The notes beneath the pieces are model-generated. The model saw only the letters and a program-made list of their open reading frames with translations, did not search any database and was not told the origin of the DNA. A stretch of DNA of 40,854 bases from positions 1 through 40,854 of IMG/VR virus record IMGVR_UViG_3300009285_008493. One strand, written 5' to 3'. This document shows, piece by piece, positions 20,613 to 28,014 of this stretch. Source of the DNA: a virus. The translations under genes were made by a program, and so were the position numbers. Every line of letters starts with the position of its first letter. Position 1 is the first letter of the stretch.

Positions 20613-23367
20613 TTGGTCCGACTGTGTTCTCGCCTGTTTTGGCAATTTCAAACTGGTCTTCCGGCGTACTCGTCCCAATCCCAACATTTCCGCTGCCCGT
20701 TATTCTCATAACTTCGGCAAGGGATGCGCCGTTATAAGTAGAAAAAGATAAATTATAACTGCTTTCTCCAATTCTTGCGTTCCCCGCTCCCCAATCAATG
20801 TTTCTTGAAGAAGATAAATTCATACTATTGATTAAATTCAAAGCATAACTACTGCTCGGAGCTACCCCAATCCCCACGTTGCCGCTATCCCAAATAGTAA
20901 ACCTTTCCGCGTTGTTGCTATCCGCGATTACGAAAGCTCTCCCTGTCGTTGTGCCAGCTCCTGTGATGCTTAACTTTCCACTTGGACTCGTCGTCCCGAT
21001 GCCGACGTTGCCGTTCGATTTTATTCTCACAACTTCGTTTAAAGTAGCGTCTCTCATTAAATCAAAATGCATATACGAATCTGTTGCTGCATCACTTGCC
21101 CAATTGCTTTCTCCTTGCACCTGAATCCTTGCGGCTTCCAATGTTAGGTTTGAGTCAAAATTTTGAGTACTTAGAAATCGTATAGAACTCCCACTTCCCC
21201 CTAACCGAAGGTTTTCTATAGTCAAACCCGATAGAGATGCTTCGGTATTTGAGTGCGACAATGCCAATTTATTCCCCGGACTCATCGTCCATATCCCCAC
21301 ATTCCCGTTATTCAATATACTCACCGCTCTTGTGTCAGAAACAACCAACCTATCCGTGGTTGTGCCAAAAGAAAGAACTCCGGCGTTGTTTTCCATAAAC
21401 CAGTGTTTGTTGTTGGCTGAAGCGTTTGTATCTGTAAGATAGAGATATGGCAGGGTTGAAGCAAGATTTAATAGTCCTGCAGGAGTGGTTGTCCCAATGC
21501 CGACGTTGCCGTCGGTTGTGATTCTCATTCTTTCGCTAATACTAGCAGCCGAAGATGTCCAGAAAGTCATATTTGACAATGGCGCGGTGGCGTCTCTATC
21601 GCTGATAATCTTGATTGCCGATTGAACTTGGTCTCCATAAGTGCTATCATCGTCTACGTAGAATTCGATAGCGCTAAGTTGCTCTTGACCGCCATCGCCC
21701 CAAACACTGGATTGCAAGGTGTTGTTCAGACGTAAAACAGGACCGGTGTCCATATCTCCAACACCCGCAATACTATTGCTGGCGATTTCCAGTAATTTTC
21801 TCGGCCCCGTCGTCCCTATCCCCACATTGCCATTCTGCAAAACATAAAGCGAGCTTGCCACGGATAATCCCCCGCCAATGGTTGTTGTTGCCGTTGAAAC
21901 AGGAATATTCAAATTTCCGTTTTCCAGCATGCTCAACAAAGTTGTTGAAGCAGTGTTGGTTAATTCAAATATCCTTCCCGTTGTTGTGCCTGAACCCCAG
22001 ACAGAAAGTTTGGAGTAAGGAGTGGTTGTCCCGATGCCGACGTTGCCCTGTACTATCAATCCATTCGTCGGAGCAGCGGTAAGATAACTTGAACCTATGC
22101 TCATATTCCCAGCTACTGCTAATTTACTCTCAGGCGAAGTCGTCCCTATGCCGACGTTGCCATTCTCATCTATTCTCATTCTTTCCGCCAAAGCTCCAGC
22201 AACATCAGACGGGGTGGTGGAGAAAGTGAGTATTCCCGGGTTGATATCCGTTCCGATAGTCGATTTGGCTAACACTTTTATTTGAGCCGCTAGAGGATTA
22301 GTTAAAGTTTGATTGTCTCTCGTCAAAAAGTTTATCTGCCCGATAGTATCTCCTGCCGATACGGTCGTGTCGTTCCTGGACAAAGTAAATGACCCGCCGG
22401 TTGTTGAAGATACATCAAGAGTGCTGTAAGGACTCGTGGTCCCGATGCCGACGTAGCCGTCGGATGTGATTCTCATTCTTTCTGAACCATTTGTATCAAA
22501 CCTCATATAATCTCCATTATTCTGATACATGATTTTACCAATTTCGGCGTTTCCAGAATCTCCAAAATAAACACTTGCCGCATTACTCGTGCTACTCAAA
22601 ATATTCAATATCGTAATTCCGCTACTCTCAACGAGCATATCTGAACCGCTAGCGGGCAATCCTCCAGAACCGTCAGTTGCCACGTGCAGCGCTACCCTCG
22701 GACTCGTCGTCCCGATGCCGACGTTGCCGTTATGGATAATAGACAGCGCGGCTGTTTGTTCCACTGGACCGGCAGCAGTTTTTGCAACAGGCAAGAAATC
22801 AAGACGAGCCCCGCTTATGACCGAATTAGTTCTAGTGCCTTTTATTCTTATGAAGTTTATATAATCATTATCCCCGCGACCGCCGATAAGGTCCAGCGAA
22901 GCAGTGTTCGTTTCTCCATAGCCGCCTCCTTCAACATAAATAACCGCGTTGTCACGATGTATTCCCAAATCAATAATTCCATAAGTTGTGTAGGGAGCTA
23001 TGCCGCCAATATCCAACTTCGCCTCCGGACTCGCTACCCCAATCCCCACATTTCCGCTTCCCTGCTGAACCACGAATTGAGATGAGCCGACTGTAAAGCC
23101 CTGTCCTGTGGCTATGGTAGTTGTTCCAGTAGTCCCGCTCACAGTTAAAGTCCCGCCAATAGTTGCGTTGCCTGATGTCTGTAAAGTTCCTGCTGATGTA
23201 TTAACTAATCCCACTCCTAATCCCCCTGTAAGATAGCCAGAACCATTGACTGACAGAGTTGTTGCGGGCGAAGTCGTCCCTATCCCCACGTTTCCGTTAT
23301 TCAATATAGTCAGAGCTCGATAGGAACTGGTATCAACAAGCCCATCTGTGGTTGTTCCAATAGTCAA
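20530..23367 (-). CDS. Tail fibre, repetitive shaft fragment
   Basis: 945 residues made of more than a dozen irregular repeats, each ending in a version of NGNVGIGTTSP and containing strand segments such as ERMRITSDG and ALTILNNGN. These repeats are frequent in long surface or fibre proteins and probably form a beta-solenoid or trimeric shaft. Repeat unit lengths vary from about 30 to 80 residues, with motifs such as KHWFMENNAGVLSFGTTTD recurring. It is the central piece of one gene broken at both ends by 77-bp duplications, with the first residues (TIGTTTDGLVDTSSYR) shared with the N-terminal fragment. Likely host-attachment fibre. Confidence 0.75.
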   Translation of the reverse strand: MTIGTTTDGLVDTSSYRALTILNNGNVGIGTTSPATTLSVNGSGYLTGGLGVGLVNTSAGTLQTSGNATIGGTLTVSGTTGTTTIATGQGFTVGSSQFVVQQGSGNVGIGVASPEAKLDIGGIAPYTTYGIIDLGIHRDNAVIYVEGGGYGETNTASLDLIGGRGDNDYINFIRIKGTRTNSVISGARLDFLPVAKTAAGPVEQTAALSIIHNGNVGIGTTSPRVALHVATDGSGGLPASGSDMLVESSGITILNILSSTSNAASVYFGDSGNAEIGKIMYQNNGDYMRFDTNGSERMRITSDGYVGIGTTSPYSTLDVSSTTGGSFTLSRNDTTVSAGDTIGQINFLTRDNQTLTNPLAAQIKVLAKSTIGTDINPGILTFSTTPSDVAGALAERMRIDENGNVGIGTTSPESKLAVAGNMSIGSSYLTAAPTNGLIVQGNVGIGTTTPYSKLSVWGSGTTTGRIFELTNTASTTLLSMLENGNLNIPVSTATTTIGGGLSVASSLYVLQNGNVGIGTTGPRKLLEIASNSIAGVGDMDTGPVLRLNNTLQSSVWGDGGQEQLSAIEFYVDDDSTYGDQVQSAIKIISDRDATAPLSNMTFWTSSAASISERMRITTDGNVGIGTTTPAGLLNLASTLPYLYLTDTNASANNKHWFMENNAGVLSFGTTTDRLVVSDTRAVSILNNGNVGIWTMSPGNKLALSHSNTEASLSGLTIENLRLGGSGSSIRFLSTQNFDSNLTLEAARIQVQGESNWASDAATDSYMHFDLMRDATLNEVVRIKSNGNVGIGTTSPSGKLSITGAGTTTGRAFVIADSNNAERFTIWDSGNVGIGVAPSSSYALNLINSMNLSSSRNIDWGAGNARIGESSYNLSFSTYNGASLAEVMRITGSGNVGIGTSTPEDQFEIAKTGENTVGPMLTFRNTSVGINATTDYILGEIKFAGC

Positions 23368-23471
23368 ACTCCCTGCTGTTGATTGAAAGAACCACGATAG
23401 GAACTGGTATCAACAAGCCCATCTGTGGTTGTTCCAATAGTCAAACTCCCTGCTGTTGATTGAAAGAACCA
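23318..23471. repeat. Perfect 77-bp tandem duplication (fibre gene, 5' join)
   Basis: Bases 23318-23394 recur exactly at 23395-23471. The flanking bases differ, so the repeat is exactly 77 bp. It moves the frame so that the N-terminal piece ends SSYRGSFNQQQGV instead of continuing SSYRALTILNNGNV. Same offset as the duplication at 20459. Confidence 0.9.
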
Positions 23472-23930
23472 ATGTTTTTGGTCAGCTGAGGCGGAAGTGT
23501 CGGAAAGATACATTTTTGGAGTTGTGCCTGAGACATGGAGCAAAGAATTGGGCGTCGCCGTCCCAATCCCCACGTTGCCGCCGTTGTCTATAATCATTCT
23601 CGCAGAATTGCCTGTATAAAGCCCTATTTTGTTATCTGATAGCCATTCCAGCCCCGTATCTGTGTCATATTGAAAGCGGAGGTCTGGGGTAGTGGAGGTG
23701 GCGAGGATTAAACCGCCTGAGGCGTAGGAGGAGACGGTGAGGACGCCTGTGGTGAGGTTGGTGAAATCACCACTTGAAATAGGACTTGTTGCCGATCCTA
23801 TTCCCCAATTTCCAACTGGAAATAAAGTATTAGAATTTAATTTCCATAAATTAAAACTTTGCGCGTGAGTTATTCCGGCAATTCCAAATACGCATGCTAA
23901 AATAATAATTGTAAGTTTTTTTACGTCCAT
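23364..23930 (-). CDS. Tail fibre, N-terminal fragment with signal peptide
   Basis: 188 residues. The first 24 form a textbook Sec signal: MDVKK, a hydrophobic core LTIIILACVFGIAG and a likely cut after THAQ. Next come beta-rich segments (NLTTGVLTVSSYASG, DTGLEWLSDNKIG) and the first NVGIGTATP repeat. The last dozen residues are out of frame because of the 77-bp duplication; collapsing both copies gives one protein of about 1305 residues spanning 23930-19859. A signal peptide on a virion fibre is unexpected, since virion proteins normally assemble in the cytoplasm. Either it is a surface protein borrowed from the host or the segment is used as an anchor. Confidence 0.72.
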   Translation of the reverse strand: MDVKKLTIIILACVFGIAGITHAQSFNLWKLNSNTLFPVGNWGIGSATSPISSGDFTNLTTGVLTVSSYASGGLILATSTTPDLRFQYDTDTGLEWLSDNKIGLYTGNSARMIIDNGGNVGIGTATPNSLLHVSGTTPKMYLSDTSASADQKHWFFQSTAGSLTIGTTTDGLVDTSSYRGSFNQQQGV

Positions 23931-24349
23931 ACGATTATAATTGCATAAGCGCTACCAGTCGGAGATTGAAAATATAATGTTTTACTTGTCAAATTTAATT
24001 TGCTTTCCTCGTGATAATTTCCTGGAAAAATAGGGATAAAAGCAGTCGCTCCAGCCGAGAAATAAAGTTTTAATAAATCTGTATGAAAAGAAGTTTTCGC
24101 ATTATCTACTGCGTATATCCTAAATTTGCGAGTATTGTCAGGAAGTGCTTGAGAATACTCTGTGTCGGCTAGAGTAATTGCAATATTATAAATAGTTGGC
24201 GCAGTTACTGATTTATCATCTGTTTCAACCAACATTCTTTTTGTTATAGAATCTACCCGAAATTGCAAAACATCCTGATCGGAATCATCAGAAACGCCTC
24301 CTCCAACAACTCTTGCGTTAGCATCATGTTTTAATACTTCATCTGCCAT
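23921..24349 (-). CDS. Small beta-rich virion protein
   Basis: 142 residues. MADEVLKHDANARVVGGGVS followed by DQDVLQFRVDSITKRMLV resembles the N-terminal strand pattern of phage structural proteins that carry a short parameter-like repeat before a beta-sandwich. The C-terminal 90 residues form such a sandwich (KFRIYAVDNAKTSFHTDLLK, TAFIPIFPGNYHEESK, LYFQSPTGSAYAIIIVW). Possibly a baseplate-like or fibre-attachment protein; it directly precedes the fibre gene and overlaps its start. Confidence 0.6.
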   Translation of the reverse strand: MADEVLKHDANARVVGGGVSDDSDQDVLQFRVDSITKRMLVETDDKSVTAPTIYNIAITLADTEYSQALPDNTRKFRIYAVDNAKTSFHTDLLKLYFSAGATAFIPIFPGNYHEESKLNLTSKTLYFQSPTGSAYAIIIVWT

Positions 24350-24351
24350 AT

Positions 24352-24801
24352 TTATTCATTTACTTTCTTGAATATTTTCTTCATTCTTGCTTCCCTTTCT
24401 CTTAGATTGTCATTTTTAACTTTAATCGCGATTTCTATATTTTGTAACTCTTCATCTTTTTTATTAAGTTCATCCATTTTCAATTTAGATTCTTTAATGA
24501 CGTTTTCAGCAGCCAAAACTTCTTCCGCCATACTGATTAATTTCTCGTCCAATGCTTTTAAATTAGATTCTACTTTCTTTGTCTTCTGGTTTAAATCAAG
24601 TAATTCGGCAGAAAACTTTTTAATTTCAAGCGTAAGTCCTTCCTTATTTTTTTCTTGTTCGGAAATTTTTGATTCAAGTGAGGTTTTTTTAATAGTCAAA
24701 TCTTCCAATGCTTCTTTCCAAGCTTTATTAAAATCAACTTCCATTTTTTTAAGCAAATGTCCAAATTCTGCTTTAAATTTTTCGTAGATTAATTCCATCA
24801 T
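24352..24801 (-). CDS. Coiled-coil protein
   Basis: 149 residues, nearly all one long coiled coil with heptad-like Leu/Ile spacing (DLTIKKTSLESKISEQEKNK onward). No cysteines and no membrane segment. It could be a tape-like, scaffold or internal protein; its short length argues against a tape measure. It overlaps the 119-residue gene upstream and lies 2 bp before the next. Confidence 0.65.
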   Translation of the reverse strand: MMELIYEKFKAEFGHLLKKMEVDFNKAWKEALEDLTIKKTSLESKISEQEKNKEGLTLEIKKFSAELLDLNQKTKKVESNLKALDEKLISMAEEVLAAENVIKESKLKMDELNKKDEELQNIEIAIKVKNDNLREREARMKKIFKKVNE

Positions 24802-25157
24802 ACGTTTTCAGCAACCTTTAAAATTTCTTCCCGGCGTTTTTTCTCCAAAAACTTCTGATAAGAAATCTCGTGCTGTTTTATTTCTTCCGCTAAAGTTAAT
24901 TCCTTTTGCAAGGTAGCTGTTTTAATTTCCGGACCTAAAATAGAATCTCTAATTTCCCCTAATGATAATGCTTTTTTTTCTTTTTTCTTTTTATTCCTTG
25001 AATAAACTAAAGTTGCTAATTGTATTGCAACATGTTCGGCGATATGCGATGGTAAGGCTCGTTTTTGTTCTATCTCAAAAACAATTTCCGTTCCGTTAAA
25101 ACAACCGACGAATGTTTCATCTAAAATATTTGTAACTTCTCTGGTGTTATACTTCAT
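24798..25157 (-). CDS. Structural protein, paralogue of 25205 gene
   Basis: 119 residues. The N-terminal 50 (FVGCFNGTEIVFEIEQKRAL, then PSHIAEHVAIQLATLVYSR and a KK-rich tail) follow the same order as in the larger gene at 25205: a short beta part with F.G, a Leu-Pro, an HVAI.LA helix, and SR.KK. The rest is a charged helix. Two related genes side by side suggest duplication and a joint role in the virion or its assembly. Its start lies 8 bp past a 14-bp hairpin. Confidence 0.62.
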   Translation of the reverse strand: MKYNTREVTNILDETFVGCFNGTEIVFEIEQKRALPSHIAEHVAIQLATLVYSRNKKKKEKKALSLGEIRDSILGPEIKTATLQKELTLAEEIKQHEISYQKFLEKKRREEILKVAENV

Positions 25158-25165
25158 TTTTTTGA

Positions 25166-25199
25166 TACCGGCAGGAGAATTTTACTTCTCCTGCCGGTA
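25166..25199 (-). repeat. 14-bp perfect hairpin between virion genes
   Basis: TACCGGCAGGAGAA/TTCTCCTGCCGGTA with a 6-nt loop (25166-25179, 25186-25199). No U-tract follows on the minus strand. An AGGAGAA Shine-Dalgarno-like sequence is buried in the 5' arm. Likely an mRNA-stability or translation-control hairpin. Confidence 0.65.
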
Positions 25200-25204
25200 A
25201 TTGC

Positions 25205-25729
25205 TTATTCTCCTTTCGACTCTAATTCCATTAATTGCTCCAATAATTCTTCTTTTGATTTTGAAACATCCACTTTCACCCCTCTGCTTTCTAAATCTTT
25301 AATAACATCTTTTTTAGTAACATCATCCGGAGTAACAATAGGAATTTCTTTTTTCTCGTATTTATTTTCTAAATTTTCGATATCTTCTTTTCTGGCCTGC
25401 TCCGCAGTAACTCGTTCCGGCTGTTCTTCAGCTACAAAAGAAAGAATTTTTTGTTTTAATTCAGCGATTTCTTTATCGTTGAATAATTGAACGCCCTTTG
25501 AATCATTAGCCGGCATTTTTGCTTTCTTTTCGCGAGAAAGAATCTTCCGGGCCAAATGAATAGCTAAATGATCAACTTCGGGAAGCCGGCCTACATAACT
25601 ATGCCCTTTTTGAATAGTGATAGAAATTCCTCTAAAAGAATGGGTAAAATCTTCACTATCAATATTAGTAAAGCGCATAATTTTGCGTTCCGATTCCTCT
25701 GCAATTTTTTCTATTGGATTATTTTCCAT
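25205..25729 (-). CDS. Structural protein with HeH/SAP-like C-terminus
   Basis: 174 residues. Residues 20-70 (DFTHSFRGISITIQKGHSYV, LPEVDHLAIHLARKILSR) resemble a conserved small phage virion protein in which a beta part precedes an H.A..LA helix. The middle is charged. The C-terminal 40 residues (VTPDDVTKKDVIKDLESRG then SKSKEELLEQLMEL) match the HeH/SAP/LEM-type helix-extended-helix fold often found at the ends of phage head and tail-completion proteins. The first 70 residues are paralogous to the gene at 24798. Confidence 0.65.
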   Translation of the reverse strand: MENNPIEKIAEESERKIMRFTNIDSEDFTHSFRGISITIQKGHSYVGRLPEVDHLAIHLARKILSREKKAKMPANDSKGVQLFNDKEIAELKQKILSFVAEEQPERVTAEQARKEDIENLENKYEKKEIPIVTPDDVTKKDVIKDLESRGVKVDVSKSKEELLEQLMELESKGE

Positions 25730-25789
25730 ACGTCTGATACTAATTTAATTAATTAAACTAATAGTTTACGACCTTTAATGCCCTTTAGG

Positions 25790-25824
25790 CGGATGCTATG
25801 GGAAGTTGCCCTCTTGAGCATCCG
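25790..25824 (-). repeat. Hairpin in virion intergenic region
   Basis: CGGATGCT/AGCATCCG (25790-25797 with 25817-25824), with an inner GGG/CCC pairing in the loop. It lies 12 bp after the stop of the 25836 gene. Not followed by a U-tract. Confidence 0.55.
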
Positions 25825-25835
25825 GCTATAACGCG

Positions 25836-26303
25836 CTATCTGTAGGAAAGAGTAAAATCAACTGCTGCTGTCGATGACGCATTCAGTCCATTCGAAAACG
25901 CTACATCATAACAATATGTTCCATGCGGCGCGGAAGCTTCTATAGAAGCGAATAAAGTTCCTGTACTTTTTGCTGTCGCGTCTCGTAATTCTATTGCCCC
26001 TGCAGCATCCGTATTAATCGTAATGCAATGCAAAAACCCAGCGCCTGTTTTGGCCTGGGTAGATGTTGCTGTCGAAGAAACCGCATAAGAAAATGGATAT
26101 ACCATTTTAACGTTTCCTGCTGAATCAACGTTTAATGCCGTGCCATCTCCATCTGATAAGGTTGGTTCTGTGGCATTATAAATTCCGGGCATTCCATATT
26201 TTTGGACTGCTCCAAAAAGATTGCCACCAGTAAAAACAGAAATAGCAGTTAAAATACTCAAAACCGAAATAGAAATAAGTAAGATGTTAGTTAGTTTATT
26301 CAT
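25836..26303 (-). CDS. Beta-rich protein with N-terminal membrane segment
   Basis: 155 residues. N-terminal MNKLTNILLISISVLSILTA is a signal or anchor helix. The remainder is a small beta domain with two cysteines (FLHCITINTD, GTYCYDVAFSNG) that could form a disulfide outside the cell. The C-terminus VDFTLSYR is a typical closing strand. It lies among head and decoration genes, where such an anchor is unexpected. Resembles short collagen-free surface or decoration proteins; not recognised further. Confidence 0.6.
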   Translation of the reverse strand: MNKLTNILLISISVLSILTAISVFTGGNLFGAVQKYGMPGIYNATEPTLSDGDGTALNVDSAGNVKMVYPFSYAVSSTATSTQAKTGAGFLHCITINTDAAGAIELRDATAKSTGTLFASIEASAPHGTYCYDVAFSNGLNASSTAAVDFTLSYR

Positions 26304-26311
26304 TGGTTCTG

Positions 26312-26335
26312 GGGGAGGAGGATATCCTCCTCCCC
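26312..26335 (-). repeat. 24-bp perfect palindrome before gene start
   Basis: GGGGAGGAGGAT/ATCCTCCTCCCC, self-complementary, 9 bp before ATG 26303 on the minus strand. It contains AGGAGG, so the ribosome site is inside the stem or the hairpin forms a physical block. Confidence 0.65.
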
Positions 26336-26344
26336 ATCTTAACT

Positions 26345-27046
26345 TTAGAGTAATTTAACCAAAGCCATACAAGCCTTATCAACAGTATCTTGAGCTGCAA
26401 CGCAAGTGCCAACCAAGAAAGCGTCGTAAAGATCGTTTCCATCGTCTATAACCAATCCTTCGCCTTCTGTGTCGTCACCAGGGCAAATGCCTCTATCTAA
26501 CGTTGCCGCCTCTCCCATCAATACTCCGCCAATACCGCGCTTCAAAAACCATCCATAATCAGCAGAAGCAAAAGTGACTTGCGCCACTCCTGTTACGTGA
26601 GTATAGCGATTTGTAATCGCAGTTTTTTCAACCTGAGTTGATGGAATAAGATATATCCCGGAATCAGCAACTGCTAAAACGCTAGTAAAAGCGTGTTCAA
26701 GGTAAAGTTCCAACGTGTCCGCTGAATTATCCTTTACTTTTCCGCTTTGCCCAACGCCCGTTCCGGTATAAACCAATACCCAATAATCTTGATACGCGCC
26801 AACAGTCCAACCGGCCGATGCCTCTGTGATGTAAACATATTTAGCGCTGTCAGTTAGCGAAGCAGCTGACGAAACTGTCGTCACGCCGGTATTCGCAGGT
26901 TGACTGCAAAGCATATGTTTAGTGATTGCCTCAGAAGCCTTGAAATATTCCCAAACTCTTCCATCAGGAGTTTGCCCGATTGAGTTTAGATTAGATTCTT
27001 TGGTTGTAGGCGTATCAAAGATTGACTGAAAATTAATTTGTCTCAT
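26345..27046 (-). CDS. Probable capsid decoration or head-fibre protein
   Basis: 233 residues, beta-rich. Opening (MRQINFQSIFDTPTTKES, then GRVWEYFKASEAITKHM) is reminiscent of phage decoration/head-stabilising proteins that begin with a short capsid-binding part and a W.Y.A...I motif. Several beta repeats follow (KYVYITEASAGWTVGAY, SGKVKDNSADTLELYLEHA). C-terminal segment carries GDDTEGEGLVIDDG. Located 1 kb downstream of the major capsid protein, the usual decoration position. Confidence 0.58.
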   Translation of the reverse strand: MRQINFQSIFDTPTTKESNLNSIGQTPDGRVWEYFKASEAITKHMLCSQPANTGVTTVSSAASLTDSAKYVYITEASAGWTVGAYQDYWVLVYTGTGVGQSGKVKDNSADTLELYLEHAFTSVLAVADSGIYLIPSTQVEKTAITNRYTHVTGVAQVTFASADYGWFLKRGIGGVLMGEAATLDRGICPGDDTEGEGLVIDDGNDLYDAFLVGTCVAAQDTVDKACMALVKLL

Positions 27047-27069
27047 TTCATTGTCTTTCTTTATTTAAT

Positions 27070-27127
27070 TAATCCGCTCGACCTTTCATCCTTCAAGGTT
27101 CTAAAACCTAAGGAAAAGCGCGGATTA
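27070..27127 (-). repeat. Nested hairpin in virion intergenic region
   Basis: Outer stem TAATCCGC/GCGGATTA (27070-27077 with 27120-27127), inner CCTT-CA-AGGTT-CTAA-AACCT-AAGG. It lies between the 52-residue gene and the 26345 gene; no U-tract follows. Confidence 0.55.
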
Positions 27128-27137
27128 TTTCCTACCC

Positions 27138-27296
27138 TTATTTCTTTCCCTTAATCTCTTTCATTGCGAATTTGAATTTGTCATCTGATAAAGAAACATT
27201 CTCGCCAGCAGGCAAATCAAATTTTTCCGGAACGCCATTCTTAACCGGCATGGTAACAGAGATATTTTCTCCCGAAATATTAACAATGGTTTTCAT
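27138..27296 (-). CDS. Small protein, 52 aa, in head region
   Basis: 52 residues starting MKTIVNISGENISVTMPVKN, then GVPEKFDLPAGENVSLSDDK and a short basic helix. A compact beta domain with a helical tail. It starts 7 bp after the membrane-anchored gene at 27304. Size and place suggest a minor decoration protein; no family recognised. Confidence 0.6.
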   Translation of the reverse strand: MKTIVNISGENISVTMPVKNGVPEKFDLPAGENVSLSDDKFKFAMKEIKGKK

Positions 27297-27303
27297 AAAT
27301 TTG

Positions 27304-27969
27304 CTAGTTGTCAAAGATATTTAACAGAATATCGAAATCAGTTGTCGCTTTTCTGATAAATGTTAAGACAGCATATTTACCTGGCGCTATTAATGCTGAT
27401 GGGGTTGATGTTCCTCTTATTAATGTTTCGCCAGCTCCAGCAACCAATGTTACATGCATATTGGAAGTACTAGTAGCATTTTTCAGCCAAACTTGTCTAA
27501 CATCACCCGTATTCGGCGCGACAGAAGAAAGAGTAGATGAAGCCGGAACAGTTACTGTAACAGCAGAAAGATTAGGCGTGTATTCGATTATGTTTTCTGT
27601 GTCGAAATAACTTGCCAATAAAGTTTCCGCTGAATTAACCGTGCTTGTCGCTGTTCTTCCCCCGCCCTGAGTGAATGTAGAAACATCAGTTGCTCCGCTA
27701 ACTGTTAGGTCTCCGGTAAGTGTTGAATCATCCGCAACCGTTAAGTCATCAGTCGCTGCAAGATCACCCGCAGTCATCGCGTCTGTCGTAGTAATTCCAA
27801 GAGCAGAATAAATTCCCTCATTGTATTTAACATACGGCAGATAGTTTTCGATTAGTTTTTCGCCAACCGAACCAAGCGATGTACTCGGACTATAAATTAA
27901 CACCACGGCGAATATAGATAACACCAAAGCCGCAGAAGCGAGAATGATTGGTAACTTTTGTTTGTTCAT
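27304..27969 (-). CDS. Beta-rich protein with N-terminal membrane segment
   Basis: 221 residues. MNKQKLPIILASAALVLSIF begins a membrane or signal helix at about 6-26. After a short linker, repeats of Asp-Leu-Thr (AGDLAATDDLTV, DSTLTGDLTVSG) form a small beta-solenoid like the opening of the tail fibre, followed by a beta-sandwich (TPNLSAVTVTVPASS, TLVAGAGETLIRG, KYAVLTFIRK). It lies directly after the capsid gene, so it could be a head fibre or a membrane-anchored surface protein. The combination is unusual. Confidence 0.6.
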   Translation of the reverse strand: MNKQKLPIILASAALVLSIFAVVLIYSPSTSLGSVGEKLIENYLPYVKYNEGIYSALGITTTDAMTAGDLAATDDLTVADDSTLTGDLTVSGATDVSTFTQGGGRTATSTVNSAETLLASYFDTENIIEYTPNLSAVTVTVPASSTLSSVAPNTGDVRQVWLKNATSTSNMHVTLVAGAGETLIRGTSTPSALIAPGKYAVLTFIRKATTDFDILLNIFDN

Positions 27970-28014
27970 GGTTTTAAAAGTTTTATTTTACTCGACCTTT
28001 GCCTAACCAATCAT

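Noticed and set aside
20879-23085. Several plus-strand frames within the fibre gene
   Set aside because: They are shadows of the repeats (recurring VPMPTLP is the reverse of NVGIGT) and have no independent start signals.
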